DNA of 64,000 bases from Belnapia mucosa (GTDB lineage Bacteria; Pseudomonadota; Alphaproteobacteria; Acetobacterales; Acetobacteraceae): positions 372,001-436,000 of the forward strand of contig NZ_JAEUXJ010000001.1 in NCBI RefSeq assembly GCF_016775475.1, given 5' to 3'. Under the pieces are notes generated by a model. That model was given only the letters and a program-made list of their open reading frames with translations, was not told the origin of the DNA and did not search any database. Position 1 is the stretch's first letter. The number at the start of each line of letters is the position of its first letter. The position numbers and the translations under genes are program-made. Positions 17,495 through 27,056 of the stretch are shown piece after piece.

Positions 17495-17514
17495 GGCGGA
17501 CCGGACGGTCCGCC
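17495..17514. terminator. Hairpin terminator between convergent units
   Basis: GGCGGACC (17495-17502), loop GGAC and GGTCCGCC (17507-17514) form a perfect 8-bp stem. It lies between the rightward oxygenase operon or remnant and the leftward DUF3141 operon and could serve both. No long T-run follows on either strand. Confidence 0.55.
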
Positions 17515-17544
17515 TTGCCACGGCAACCAAGTTGTCAGCGCGTT

Positions 17545-19827
17545 TCAGACCACCTCTGCCAGTTCCACATATTCAAGACCGAGCACCTGATAGAGCTGGT
17601 GGAGCATGTCCCTGGTTCGCTCGTCGAGATCCTTCACCGGACCTGCAACCTCCTGCACGACGCCCATGGCCCGCTTGCGCGCATCCGATGCGGGCAGCAG
17701 GATCGGAAGGCAGGCCAGGCATTCCTCCGGTGCGAGGGACACCAGTTCACTTTGCGTCTGGATCAGCGCATGCCGGCGCGTTTCTGACATGGCGGCGAAA
17801 GGCGGCTGTGCGCTGAGAAGGCGTTTGGAGCGCTCCAGCTTTGAACGCCGTACGCCGCCCCGTGCCCGCGCCAGCAGCAGCATCATGCGAATGACGGCTT
17901 CGGCATATCCGCCTTCGTGGCAACGGGCCTCTACATCGACCATATCGGCTTCCGTCGCGGCGGCGGGCCGTGCTTCAGCGATCGCGTCGCGGGTCTGTCG
18001 GCCGATGCCGAATGCTGCAAGCCATCCATAGGTGCCGAAGAAGAAGGCCTCGGTGGCCCCGTCCCGCAGGTCGCGCCAGGTGTCCAACGTATGCTCTATC
18101 TGCTGAGCCATGACCTGTTCCATCTGCCGGAACAGGTTCTCGGGCGACGCGGCCTGGCGCGTCCGCCGTGCTGCCTCGGCCAGCACGGGAAGTGCTGCGA
18201 GCCCGGGATTGGCATCGCTGATCATGGTGCGGCGCAGCCGCAATGGGTGCAGCCGGCGGCCCAGTTCGGCAGCCTGTTCGGTCACCATCGGGCGGAGGAC
18301 CGGCGCGACACCGGTATCATAGGCCTGGCTGGCCACCTCCGAGACCTCGGCGAGTGCCGCGAAGGCTTCCGTGGCGGCATCGTTGCCGGAAAGGGCACGG
18401 ATATCGGCCAGGCTTCGTTCCTGCAGATCGACCTGATAACCAGCCTCCTCGGCGCCGGTGATGCGCATTTCGTAGAGGCCCGGCGCGACCGCTTCGATCA
18501 CGTCGAGGACCGAGGCGATCTCGTGATGCTCCTTCCGGGCCACTCCGGCCGAGACGAAGATGCCGAGATGACCGACCCGGTCGTGCAGCAGATACACAAT
18601 GGTCTGGCCCGCCGACTTGATATCCTCCTCGTCCCGGTAGACATCGGCGATCCAGCGCAGGGCCTGTCCGGGAGGGGTGATGTGATCGCCCTCGGAGGCG
18701 AAGACGATGATCGGCGAACGCACGGATCGCATGCTGATAGGCGCGCCTGTCTCCGAGGCGATCCCACCGCGCACGAGGCGGTTGCCGATGAAGAGGTTCT
18801 CGACGATCCAGCGAATTTCCTCGCCGTTCATCAGGAACAACCCGCTCCACCAGCGCTCGAAGTCGAGGAAGCGCTCCGCCTCGGTATCCACACTGGAATA
18901 GAGATCGAAATATTTCCGGAACCAGGTATTGCCGGGCGACATCGCCTCGAAATTCAGCCCAAGATGGGCACCATCGAACCGGCCATTGCCAAGATCCGAC
19001 AGCAGGGCCACCGGCCAGCTGCCGCCGACCAGACCCCCGGTATAGCGCATCGCGGACCGACCAATATGCCCAGCCCAGTAGGATAGCGGCGCGCCGTTCA
19101 GCACGAGCGGCCCGACCAGCTCGGGCGCGGTGGCGGCCACCAGCATGGCCGCCCAACCCCCCTGGCAATTCCCGAGCAATACGGGATTCGGCGCCCCAGG
19201 ATGGAGCGCCCCCACCTCCCGGAGGAATTCCCGCTCGGCTGCGGTCACGTCGAGGATGGTCTGCCCCGGCTCCGGGTCCCGGAAGAAGATAACGAAATAG
19301 ACCGGGTGACGAGCGCGCAGCGCAACCCCAACCTCGCTATCCGTCTTGGAGCCGCCGATGCCGGCGCCATGCCCGGCACGGGGATCGATGACCACGAAAG
19401 GACGGAGCCCGGGATCAGCCGGCGGGCACCCGTCTGGGACCTTGATTCGCGCCAGGGCGTAGTTGACTGGCCGTTCCAGGCTGCGCCCGTCCAGCACGAT
19501 ATCGTAGTCGAAGGCGAGAACGGGAGGGCAGCCGCGCCGCTCATGGTCGAGCAGGCCGTTGCCGGCGCGCCGCATCGTGTCCCAGAACAGCAGCTGACGT
19601 TGGGTGCTGTCGATGCCGTATTCAACGGCGTCCTGCCACAGCTCCAGCGGTGGCTTGATGGGGAGCGGACGCGGCATGGTGGCCCGCTCGCTAAGCCGAG
19701 GCCAGAGATTGCGTAGCTGCTCCTGGGCAAGCTGCATCAGCACCGGCTGCTGCCTCAGCGCCCTAAAGAGGATGTCTGGGGTTCCGCTGAACTGGTCAGC
19801 GGCAGGGGTCTTGGATGTCTTGTCCAT
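17545..19827 (-). CDS. DUF3141 protein with PHA synthase-like catalytic triad
   Basis: A 760-residue alpha/beta-hydrolase. The start at 19827 has GAGAGG 8 bases upstream. The PHA synthase-type box is GNCQGG with C221, and D381 (SEGDHITPP) and H420 (RVGHLGIF) complete a Cys-Asp-His triad as in PhaC. The protein is longer than class I PhaC, and the C-terminal 300 residues are helical, charged and unlike PhaC. DUF3141 genes often sit with phosphotransacetylase, acetate kinase and FabI genes, as here. A role in polyester or acyl-CoA handling is inferred; no activity can be read from the sequence. It is the last gene of a six-gene leftward operon. Confidence 0.88.
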   Translation of the reverse strand: MDKTSKTPAADQFSGTPDILFRALRQQPVLMQLAQEQLRNLWPRLSERATMPRPLPIKPPLELWQDAVEYGIDSTQRQLLFWDTMRRAGNGLLDHERRGCPPVLAFDYDIVLDGRSLERPVNYALARIKVPDGCPPADPGLRPFVVIDPRAGHGAGIGGSKTDSEVGVALRARHPVYFVIFFRDPEPGQTILDVTAAEREFLREVGALHPGAPNPVLLGNCQGGWAAMLVAATAPELVGPLVLNGAPLSYWAGHIGRSAMRYTGGLVGGSWPVALLSDLGNGRFDGAHLGLNFEAMSPGNTWFRKYFDLYSSVDTEAERFLDFERWWSGLFLMNGEEIRWIVENLFIGNRLVRGGIASETGAPISMRSVRSPIIVFASEGDHITPPGQALRWIADVYRDEEDIKSAGQTIVYLLHDRVGHLGIFVSAGVARKEHHEIASVLDVIEAVAPGLYEMRITGAEEAGYQVDLQERSLADIRALSGNDAATEAFAALAEVSEVASQAYDTGVAPVLRPMVTEQAAELGRRLHPLRLRRTMISDANPGLAALPVLAEAARRTRQAASPENLFRQMEQVMAQQIEHTLDTWRDLRDGATEAFFFGTYGWLAAFGIGRQTRDAIAEARPAAATEADMVDVEARCHEGGYAEAVIRMMLLLARARGGVRRSKLERSKRLLSAQPPFAAMSETRRHALIQTQSELVSLAPEECLACLPILLPASDARKRAMGVVQEVAGPVKDLDERTRDMLHQLYQVLGLEYVELAEVV

Positions 19828-19870
19828 GAGGACGCCTCTCTTGGGGTTCGCCACAGGATTGAGGGGCGTG

Positions 19871-21055
19871 TCAGGCGGCGACAGCGTCTCCGGCGGTGAG
19901 TACCGCTTGTACGTGCTCGGCGATCATGCGTTCTTCGTCGGTGCGGCGGATCAGCACCTTGACCGGCGCACCGGTTGGGGAGATTTCCCCCGCGCCGTCA
20001 GCATTGCGCTTCTGGTCGAGAGCGATGCCGAGGAAGCCGAGACCATCGCAAATCCTCCGCCGCATCTGTGCCGCGTTTTCTCCGATGCCGGCCGTGAAGA
20101 CGAGCGCGTCGAGCCCGCCCAGCGCCGCGGCCAGGGCCCCGATCTCGCGCCGGACGTGCCAGGCGAAGTAGGATAGGGCGAGTGACGCCTCGGGCCGGCT
20201 GCTGGCCTCGAGATCCCGCACGTCTTGGCTCAGGCCCGACAAGCCTTTCAGCCCGCTCTCCTTGTAAAGTAGGCGGACGACCTCGGCGGGAGTCATGCCC
20301 TCGGCTTGGATGAGGTGCAGCACCACGCCCGGGTCGATCCGGCCGCAGCGCGTGCCCATCGGCACGCCGTCGAGTGCCGTGAAGCCCATGGTGCTGTCCA
20401 GGCTCCTGCCGTCGCGGATAGCGCAGAGCGAGGCGCCATTGCCGAGATGGGCGACGATGAGGCGCCCGCGCCCGAGCGCCGGATCCTCGGCGGCGAGGCG
20501 ACGCGCGATATATTCGTAGGACAGGCCGTGGAAGCCGTATCGCCGGATGCCGCGCGCATGGAATTCGCTGGGCAAGGCGAAGCTGTCGGCCTCCCAGGGA
20601 TGACCGCGATGGAAGGCGGTGTCGAAGCAGGCAATCTGCGGCACGCCGGGAAAATGCTCCATGGCCGCCCTGACCCCGGCCAGGTTGCTGGGCTGGTGCA
20701 GCGGCGCGAGCGCGGCCAGCGCCTCCAGCCGACGCAGTACCGGCCCGTTGATCGTCACCGGCGCCGCGAAGTCGGGACCGCCATGCACGACCCGGTGGCC
20801 GATGGCCGAGATCCGGCGGCCCGCCATGGCACCCTTCAGCCAGGCGATGATGATCCCGAGCGCCGCCCGATGGTCACCCGCCGCTCCGCGCCACTCGGCC
20901 AGGATGTGGCGGGCGGCATCGCGGGCCATGAAATGCGGCGCGGCGCCGATGCCTTCCATCTGGCCTGACCAGAGCAGGTCCAGGGCAGGCGCCTCGAAGG
21001 CCTGGAACTTGATCGAAGAGGAGCCGGCGTTCAGGACCAGGATGAGGTCGCTCAT
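19871..21055 (-). CDS. ackA: Acetate kinase
   Basis: 394 residues starting MSDLILVLNAGSSSIKF, the ASKHA phosphate-binding motif. Further acetate kinase marks are GHRVVHGG, the catalytic-histidine stretch FDTAFHRGHP, HLGNGASLCAI, TRCGRIDPG and FTAGIGENA. It converts acetyl-phosphate and ADP to acetate and ATP, or the reverse. The start overlaps the stop of the MaoC-phosphotransacetylase gene by 4 bases, so the Pta-AckA pair is translationally coupled. Confidence 0.96.
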   Translation of the reverse strand: MSDLILVLNAGSSSIKFQAFEAPALDLLWSGQMEGIGAAPHFMARDAARHILAEWRGAAGDHRAALGIIIAWLKGAMAGRRISAIGHRVVHGGPDFAAPVTINGPVLRRLEALAALAPLHQPSNLAGVRAAMEHFPGVPQIACFDTAFHRGHPWEADSFALPSEFHARGIRRYGFHGLSYEYIARRLAAEDPALGRGRLIVAHLGNGASLCAIRDGRSLDSTMGFTALDGVPMGTRCGRIDPGVVLHLIQAEGMTPAEVVRLLYKESGLKGLSGLSQDVRDLEASSRPEASLALSYFAWHVRREIGALAAALGGLDALVFTAGIGENAAQMRRRICDGLGFLGIALDQKRNADGAGEISPTGAPVKVLIRRTDEERMIAEHVQAVLTAGDAVAA

Positions 21056-22455
21056 TCTGCCCTCCCGCTGCTCAGCTGCGGCTCCCCGGTTCGTCGCCAC
21101 TGGTTGAACAGCACGGCGAGGGCGGCCGACATCAGCCGGGCCTGCGCGTCATCGGCACGGCTGGTGAGCATCACCGGCACCTGCGCACCGAGCACGAGCC
21201 CCGCCGTCTCAGCGCCCGAGAGGAAGACGAGCTGCTTGGCCAGCATATTGCCGGCCTCGAGATTTGGCGCGATCAGCACATCGGCGCGGCCGGCCACCTC
21301 CGAGGCGATGCCCTTGATGCGGGCCGCCCCAAGATCGACCGCATTGTCCATGGCGAGCGGTCCATCCACCAGCCCGCCGGTGATCTGCCCCCGCTCTGCC
21401 ATCTTGGCGAGGATGGCAGCGTCGAGGGTCGAGGGGATGGCTGGATTGACCGTCTCGACCGCCGACAACACGCCGACGCGCGGCTGCGGCAGGCCGATGG
21501 CATGCGACAGATCGATCGCGTTCTGGATGATATCGGCCTTGGTCCTGAGATCGGGCAGGATATTGATGGCTGCATCGCTGATGATCAGCATCCCCTCCCG
21601 TCCCGGCACGTCGAGCACGAAGGCATGACTGATGCGCCGACCAGCGCGCAGCCCGCCTTCGGCCTTGGTTACGTGATGCAGCACCTCGTCCGAGTGGATG
21701 TTGCCCTTCATGATCGCCTCGGCGGCGCCTTCATGTACCATGGCGACAGCACGGGCGGGCGCGGCATGCGGATCGGCGATATCCTCGATCCTGATGCCGG
21801 CGAGATCCCAGCCGATACGCTCGGCCAGCGCGCGTATCGTGGCGGCTGGTCCTACCAGCAAGGGCTCGATCAGGCCCGCCTCAGCCGCATCCCGCGCGCC
21901 GACGAGGGAGGGTTCGTCTGTTGGCGCAACCACCGCCGTTGGCATGGGCGCCAAGCCGCGGCAGGCAGCAAGCAGCCGTCCGAACTTGCCGCGGTGCCGC
22001 AATGCCAGATCCGGCAACGTGACATCCTCCGCGATGACGGGCCGCTCTGGCGCCAGAACCTCGGCCATGCCATCCGCCACCAGCGCGCCATCGGCCCGCG
22101 CCAGCCGACACTCCAGCTCGACCACGCGGCCCGGGCGCTTGGCGCGCACCGTCACATTCGCCACCAGCGTGTCGCCCGGATGGACCCTCTCATGGAAGCG
22201 CAGCGTCTGGCCGAGATAGACGGTCCCCGGACCCGGCAACAGATTGCCCAGCACGGCGGAGAAGAGGGAACCGCCCCACATGCTCGGTGCGATCGGCTCG
22301 CGCTCGCCCAGCCCCGGTAGGTTCAGCGGATTGTGGTTGCCCGAGGCATGCGCGAAGACCAGCAGGTCGTTCGGCGTGCACACCCGCTCCTGCCGTGCGC
22401 TCTGGCCCGGCTGCAGGTCGTCCCAGGAATGGCCGACAAGGATTCGCTTGTCCAT
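21052..22455 (-). CDS. Bifunctional MaoC (enoyl-CoA hydratase-like)/phosphate acetyltransferase
   Basis: 467 residues with two parts. Residues 1-150 are a MaoC hot-dog domain (DLLVFAHASGNHNPLN, and PSMWGGSLFSAVLGNLLPGPG). The hydratase His/Asp motif region reads FAHASGNHNP, with N where many members have D. Residues about 165-460 are a phosphate acetyl/butyryltransferase (EAIMKGNIHSDEVLHHV, ISDAAINILPDL, ETVNPAIPSTLDAA). The fusion is a known type found with DUF3141 and AckA. It would make acyl-phosphates from acyl-CoA that the kinase converts to acids with ATP gain. Confidence 0.93.
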   Translation of the reverse strand: MDKRILVGHSWDDLQPGQSARQERVCTPNDLLVFAHASGNHNPLNLPGLGEREPIAPSMWGGSLFSAVLGNLLPGPGTVYLGQTLRFHERVHPGDTLVANVTVRAKRPGRVVELECRLARADGALVADGMAEVLAPERPVIAEDVTLPDLALRHRGKFGRLLAACRGLAPMPTAVVAPTDEPSLVGARDAAEAGLIEPLLVGPAATIRALAERIGWDLAGIRIEDIADPHAAPARAVAMVHEGAAEAIMKGNIHSDEVLHHVTKAEGGLRAGRRISHAFVLDVPGREGMLIISDAAINILPDLRTKADIIQNAIDLSHAIGLPQPRVGVLSAVETVNPAIPSTLDAAILAKMAERGQITGGLVDGPLAMDNAVDLGAARIKGIASEVAGRADVLIAPNLEAGNMLAKQLVFLSGAETAGLVLGAQVPVMLTSRADDAQARLMSAALAVLFNQWRRTGEPQLSSGRAE

Positions 22456-22461
22456 CTCGCC

Positions 22462-23124
22462 CTATCTCCCGCCGCCCAGCGGCATGTCCGGCACCACATC
22501 GGGGATGATCAATGGCGCCGCGGTGGCGGCGACGATCTCCGCGACGGAGATACCGGGTGCGCATTCGCGCAGCAGCAGCCCGTCCGGTGTCGGCTCAATG
22601 ACCGCCAGATCGGTAATGACAAGATCGACGCGCCGCTCGGCGGTGGGTGGCAGGCTCAGCCTGGGGACGATCTTCGACTCGCCGCGCGCGGCATGCTGCA
22701 TGGCGATGATGACGCGGCGCGCGCCGGTGACCAGGTCCATGGCGCCGCCCATGCCGGGCACGAGCTGCCCAGGCACCATCCAATTCGCTAGCCGGCCCGC
22801 CGCATCCACCTGCAGGCCGCCCAGGACCGTCATGTCGAGATGCCCGCCCCGGATCAGGGCAAAGGACATGGCACTGTCGAAACTGGCGGCCCCGGGCTCG
22901 GCGCCGATGAAGCCGCCTCCGGCATCGGTGAGGTTCGGATCCTCCATGCCTTCGGGTGGACGGGCGCCGAAGCCCAGGATGCCGTTCTCGCTCTGAAAGG
23001 CCACATGCAGCCCGGGCGGCACGAAGCGCGCCACGAGCGTCGGGAGACCGATGCCGAGATTGACGAGGGTGCGGTCCCGCAGCTCCTGCGCGGCACGCCT
23101 GGCGATCATCTCCTTGGCGTCCAT
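22462..23124 (-). CDS. 3-oxoacid CoA-transferase, subunit B
   Basis: 220 residues starting MDAKEMIARRAAQELRD. The catalytic glutamate is in FQSENGILGFG, and the oxyanion-type glycine motif is GGAMDLVTGARR. It pairs with the A subunit encoded immediately upstream (the start overlaps that stop). The enzyme moves CoA between short-chain acids, for example succinyl-CoA and acetoacetate. The last residues (PDVVPDMPLGGGR) are slightly longer than in ScoB. The Pta-AckA gene follows 6 bases later. Confidence 0.94.
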   Translation of the reverse strand: MDAKEMIARRAAQELRDRTLVNLGIGLPTLVARFVPPGLHVAFQSENGILGFGARPPEGMEDPNLTDAGGGFIGAEPGAASFDSAMSFALIRGGHLDMTVLGGLQVDAAGRLANWMVPGQLVPGMGGAMDLVTGARRVIIAMQHAARGESKIVPRLSLPPTAERRVDLVITDLAVIEPTPDGLLLRECAPGISVAEIVAATAAPLIIPDVVPDMPLGGGR

Positions 23125-23777
23125 CAGTGCATCCTTTCCAGGAGATGGTCGACCAGGAGACCCGGTGTCCGCACGGCATCGGGCGGGATGACGCCGACCG
23201 GCACGGTTTCCATCGCCTCGGCGATGACGCAATCCGCTGCCAGGGCCATGATCGGGTTGAAATTCGTCGCCGTCAGCCGGTAGGTCAGATTGAATTCGTG
23301 GTCGGCTTCCTGCGCATGCAGCAGCGCGAAATCGGCCCGCAATGGAGCCTCGAGCAGGTAGGGGCGGCCCTCGACCTCGATCACCTGCTTGCCCTCGGCC
23401 ACCAGCGTGCCGAGGCCGGTCGGCGTCAGCACGCCGCCGAGACCGGCGCCACCGGCGCGGACGCGCTCGGCCAGCGTCCCCTGCGGCACCAGTTCGACCT
23501 CGACCTCACCCGCCAGCATCTTCCGCTGCGTCACCGGGTTGGTGCCGATATGGGAGACGATCGCGCGTGCGACGCAGCCAGCCTCGATCAGCTTCCCGAT
23601 GCCGAGGCCGGGTCGCGCCGTGTCATTGGCGATGACAGTGAGGCCGCGCGCACTGCGCGCGACCAGGGCGTCGATGATACGCTCCGGAGAGCCGACGGCG
23701 ACGAAGCCGGCGATCATCAGCCTGGCTCCATCAGGGATCATGGCGGCCGCCTCGGCGGCGCTGATGCTCTTGCGCAT
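23124..23777 (-). CDS. 3-oxoacid CoA-transferase, subunit A
   Basis: 217 residues starting MRKSISAAEAAAMIPDGARLMIAGF. It has the CoA-transferase family I signature GFVAVGSPERIIDAL and NLTYRLTATNFNPIMALAAD, where subunit A contacts CoA. It forms a heterotetramer with subunit B, encoded next. The acetoacetate (AtoD/ScoA) type is the best guess, although butyrate- or acetate-type enzymes look alike at this level. Confidence 0.94.
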   Translation of the reverse strand: MRKSISAAEAAAMIPDGARLMIAGFVAVGSPERIIDALVARSARGLTVIANDTARPGLGIGKLIEAGCVARAIVSHIGTNPVTQRKMLAGEVEVELVPQGTLAERVRAGGAGLGGVLTPTGLGTLVAEGKQVIEVEGRPYLLEAPLRADFALLHAQEADHEFNLTYRLTATNFNPIMALAADCVIAEAMETVPVGVIPPDAVRTPGLLVDHLLERMH

Positions 23778-23792
23778 GCGGGGGGCTCCGGT

Positions 23793-24620
23793 TCAGGCGA
23801 CGTTGTGCAGGCCGCCATCCACGAAGATCGTGTCACCGGTCATCCCGGAGGCGGCGCCACCGACCAGGAAGGCGACCACCCGCCCGACCTCGGCGATATC
23901 GACCAGGCGATGGGCCGGGGCGCGCTGGACGACGCTTTCGATCAGCTCGTCGAAATGGGCGATGCCGCTCGCGGCGCGGGTCCTCAGTGGCCCGGGCGAG
24001 ACGGCGTAGGCGCGGATACCACGCGGTGCCAATTCATGGGCGATGTAACGGACGCTCGCCTCCAGCGCCGCCTTGACCGGCCCCATGAGGTTGTAGTTCC
24101 CGACAACCTTGTCCGCCCCGTAATAGGACATGGTGACGAGGCTGCCGCCCGGGCGCATCAACGGTTCGGCGAAGCGCGCCATCTCGATGAAGGAGTAGCA
24201 GGAGACCCGCATCGCCTGCTGGAAACCGTCGAGCGAGGCATCGACGACGCGCCCATGCAGGTCCGCACGGGGGGCGAAGGCGATGGAATGGATGACGAAG
24301 TCGAGCCCGCCCCAGGCCGTCCCGATCCGATCGAAGACGGCCTCCATTTCGCCGGGTTGCTCGACATCGAGCGGCAGGATCGGGTCTGCGCCGAGTTCCT
24401 CGGCCAGCGGCCGCACGAAGCGCTCCGCCTTCGCGTTCAGGTAGGTGATGGCCAGATCGGCGCCGAAAGCGCGCAGCTTCGCGGCGCAGCCATAGGCGAT
24501 GCTCTGGTCATTCGCGATGCCGACGACCAGCCCGCGCTTGCCCTTGAGCATGTCGCCGATGCGGGACCTGGGGTCCCAGATATGCGGCAATGGATCACGA
24601 AATTCGATGGCTTGGGGCAT
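23793..24620 (-). CDS. fabI: Enoyl-[acyl-carrier-protein] reductase (FabI-like)
   Basis: 275 residues. The FabI-type Rossmann start is GKRGLVVGIANDQSIAYGCA, preceded by about 25 extra residues typical of the FabI copies found with DUF3141. The catalytic Tyr-x6-Lys is YNLMGPVK, preceded by MSYYGADK. SPGPLRTRAASGI and the C-terminal VDGG are also FabI features. It probably uses NADH to reduce enoyl-ACP or enoyl-CoA. As first gene of the operon with a MaoC domain downstream, it may serve a special acyl chain pathway rather than bulk fatty acid synthesis (inference). A GGAG lies 9 bases upstream of the start. Confidence 0.92.
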   Translation of the reverse strand: MPQAIEFRDPLPHIWDPRSRIGDMLKGKRGLVVGIANDQSIAYGCAAKLRAFGADLAITYLNAKAERFVRPLAEELGADPILPLDVEQPGEMEAVFDRIGTAWGGLDFVIHSIAFAPRADLHGRVVDASLDGFQQAMRVSCYSFIEMARFAEPLMRPGGSLVTMSYYGADKVVGNYNLMGPVKAALEASVRYIAHELAPRGIRAYAVSPGPLRTRAASGIAHFDELIESVVQRAPAHRLVDIAEVGRVVAFLVGGAASGMTGDTIFVDGGLHNVA

Positions 24621-24797
24621 GTCCGGTGTCTCCGCTGCGAAATCCGGGAAGCCGGATTGCGAAGTCTGCGGTCGCCTTTTGCCCCGCGGCTATGCGGTTG
24701 AACCTAAACCGAATGAGTTATCCTAGGCTTAAAAACGGAGGCCGGATCGCCGGCAACGACGGACGAAGCCGAAGGCATGCAGTGGCCTTCCAATCCC

Positions 24798-26936
24798 TCA
24801 GGCCCTCTGCGTGCTGGTGGGACGTACGGCGCGCAGGCGGCAGGGCAGCGCGCCGATATCCACCGACCCACTCATCGGATCGGCGGCGCCGCGGTAGCTC
24901 AGCGCGGCATTGACGTTGATATCCAGCGCGGCGAATTCCGGCCCCGGCGCTTCCGGCAGCCACCAGCCCATCCCGGTCGTCAGGATCCCGGGCTGAATCC
25001 GGTCGGTGATCGTCACACGGAGCCGGCAGGCGCCCGGGCCGCCCGGCAATTCCACCTCCACCCAATCCCCCTCGGCGACACCATGGGCCGCCGCGGTCTC
25101 CGGATGCAGCCGGACCTCCGGATCGGGCGAGACTTTTCGCGCCCAGGCCTGGTCGCGGAAGCGGGAGTGATGATAGGTCTTCTCACGGAAGCCGGTCTGC
25201 AGCAGCAGCGCATCGCCCGGCGCTGCGGCGGCCGGTGGCGGCAGGAAGCCCGGCAGCGGGTCGAGGCCGTGCCGCTCGGCGGTTTCCGAATAGAGCTCGA
25301 TCTTGCCGGTCGGCGTCTTGAAGCCATGCCGCGTGAAGTCGCCCAGCTCGAACTCGAAATGGGCGTAGCCGTCGCGGCGCAGCTCCGCCAATGAAACCCC
25401 GCTTTCCCCCAGCAGGAAGGCATTGAATTCGGTCTGGCTGCGCCAGGGCAGCAGCTCGGCGGTGAGGGCGCCGCGGGCGCGCAGCCGGTCGAGCAATCCG
25501 ACAGCAATCTCCAGGTCGCTGCGCGCCTCGCCACGTGCGGGCACGGCGGCGGTATAGGCGATGTTCGGCCCGGAGGGGTCGAGAGTGACCTCCTCCTCCT
25601 CCAGCGTCGTCGTCTTCGGTAGGACGAGGTCGGCAATGGCCGCTGTCGGCGTCATCGTATGCGCGGCGACCGCCAGCACATCCAGCGAGCGAAGCGCGGC
25701 GAGTGTCCGGCGCGCATCCGGATAGGTCACCGCGATATTGACCCCGCTGACATAGGCCGCGCGGACCGGATAGGGCTTGCCGGTGAGCATGGCCTCAATG
25801 ACGGAGGGGTTGTGGCAGGCCGTCTGCCAGCCCTCAGGCCCGGCCCAGAGCGGATAAGCTTCGGCGCCGATGGTCTGACGCTCGACCGCCTTGGGCAGGC
25901 GGAAGCGCGGCTCGTGCAGCAGTTCGAGATAGGTGCGGAAGCCAGCCGGCTTCTTGACCCGGCGGTTGCCGCCCGGCCGGTCGAGATTCCCGCTGATGGC
26001 AACCAGGGCGTGGAAGGCGCGGAAGGCCTGCACTCCATTGCTGGCCGCATCGATGCCGTGGCCGCCGACAAAGCAGGACGGACCCTCGGCATAAAGGCGG
26101 GCAGCGCCTTCGATGGCCTCGGCCGGGACGCCGGCGATTCCAGCGGCCCAATCGGGCGTGCAGGAGGCCACGCGCTCCGCCAGCGCCTCGAAGCCATGGC
26201 ACCAGCGCGCGACGAAATCCGCGTCATAGGTCCGGTCGCGGATCATCGCATGCAGCAGCGCGAGGCCGATGGCGCCATCGGTGCCCGGCCGCGGTTGCAG
26301 CCAGATATCGGCCATCTCCGCCGCCGGCGTGCGAAAGGGATCGAGAACCACCAGCCGCGCACCGCGCGCCCGGGCCCGCTTGAGCTCGGCCCATTGGATC
26401 GGGTCTGCGGCATGCGGGTTGCGACCGACCAGCAAGGTGCAGCGGGCCGCCTCGATATCCTCGCCGCGGCCGATATTCAGCCCGGTGAGGCGGTCGCTGA
26501 CCGCGCGGCAGCCGCCGCAGAGATCCTGGTTGATCATCCAATTCGGCGAGCCGAGGCTGCGCAGCAGCAGCGCGACCACTGCGCCGCGGCTGAAGAAGGC
26601 GCCGCTGACCGCGCCGGCCAGCGCCAGCGGGCCATGCTTGGCGCGCACGGCGGCCAGGCCATCGGCCAGCTCGTCCAGCGCCGCATCCCAGGACACCCGC
26701 TGCCATTGGCCGCTGCCGCGCTCGCCCACACGCCGCAGCGGGTGCAGCAGGCGGTCGGGATGGTCGGTCCAGTCCTGCAGGCCGCGAATGCCCTTGACGC
26801 AGAATGCGCCCTTGGAGGTCGGATGTGCGGGATTGGGCGCGATCCTGGCGACGCGGCCAGTCTCATCCAGCGTCAGCAGGGCGCCGCAGAGCGTGCCGCA
26901 TTCCCAGCAGGTGCTCGGGATCGTGGAAGCTGTCAT
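24798..26936 (-). CDS. Molybdopterin-dependent oxidoreductase, bis-MGD (DMSO reductase) family
   Basis: 712 residues starting MTASTIPSTCWECGTLCG. The [4Fe-4S] cluster is held by C10, C13, C17 and C46 (CWECGTLC then GAFCVKG). Molybdopterin domains follow (VGRNPHAADPIQW, GTDGAIGLALLHAM, TYPDARRTLAAL), and the C-terminal dinucleotide-binding domain includes LLLQTGFREKTYHHSRF and VSPDPEVRLHPETAAAHGV. There is no Tat signal, so it is cytoplasmic like formate dehydrogenase or acetylene hydratase relatives. No iron-sulfur or membrane partner is encoded nearby. It is divergent from the Gfo/Idh gene (120 bases). A start further upstream would run through that gene and is rejected. Confidence 0.93.
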   Translation of the reverse strand: MTASTIPSTCWECGTLCGALLTLDETGRVARIAPNPAHPTSKGAFCVKGIRGLQDWTDHPDRLLHPLRRVGERGSGQWQRVSWDAALDELADGLAAVRAKHGPLALAGAVSGAFFSRGAVVALLLRSLGSPNWMINQDLCGGCRAVSDRLTGLNIGRGEDIEAARCTLLVGRNPHAADPIQWAELKRARARGARLVVLDPFRTPAAEMADIWLQPRPGTDGAIGLALLHAMIRDRTYDADFVARWCHGFEALAERVASCTPDWAAGIAGVPAEAIEGAARLYAEGPSCFVGGHGIDAASNGVQAFRAFHALVAISGNLDRPGGNRRVKKPAGFRTYLELLHEPRFRLPKAVERQTIGAEAYPLWAGPEGWQTACHNPSVIEAMLTGKPYPVRAAYVSGVNIAVTYPDARRTLAALRSLDVLAVAAHTMTPTAAIADLVLPKTTTLEEEEVTLDPSGPNIAYTAAVPARGEARSDLEIAVGLLDRLRARGALTAELLPWRSQTEFNAFLLGESGVSLAELRRDGYAHFEFELGDFTRHGFKTPTGKIELYSETAERHGLDPLPGFLPPPAAAAPGDALLLQTGFREKTYHHSRFRDQAWARKVSPDPEVRLHPETAAAHGVAEGDWVEVELPGGPGACRLRVTITDRIQPGILTTGMGWWLPEAPGPEFAALDINVNAALSYRGAADPMSGSVDIGALPCRLRAVRPTSTQRA

Positions 26937-27056
26937 GCAGGGGAGGGTGTCATCCCGGACGGCGTCGCCGCAACCGTCTTTGCGCTCGCCCAGGGCGGAG
27001 CTTCCCATCGGGAATGGTGTCGCTATCCTTCGCGCATCAGGAAGGGATAGGGTGGC

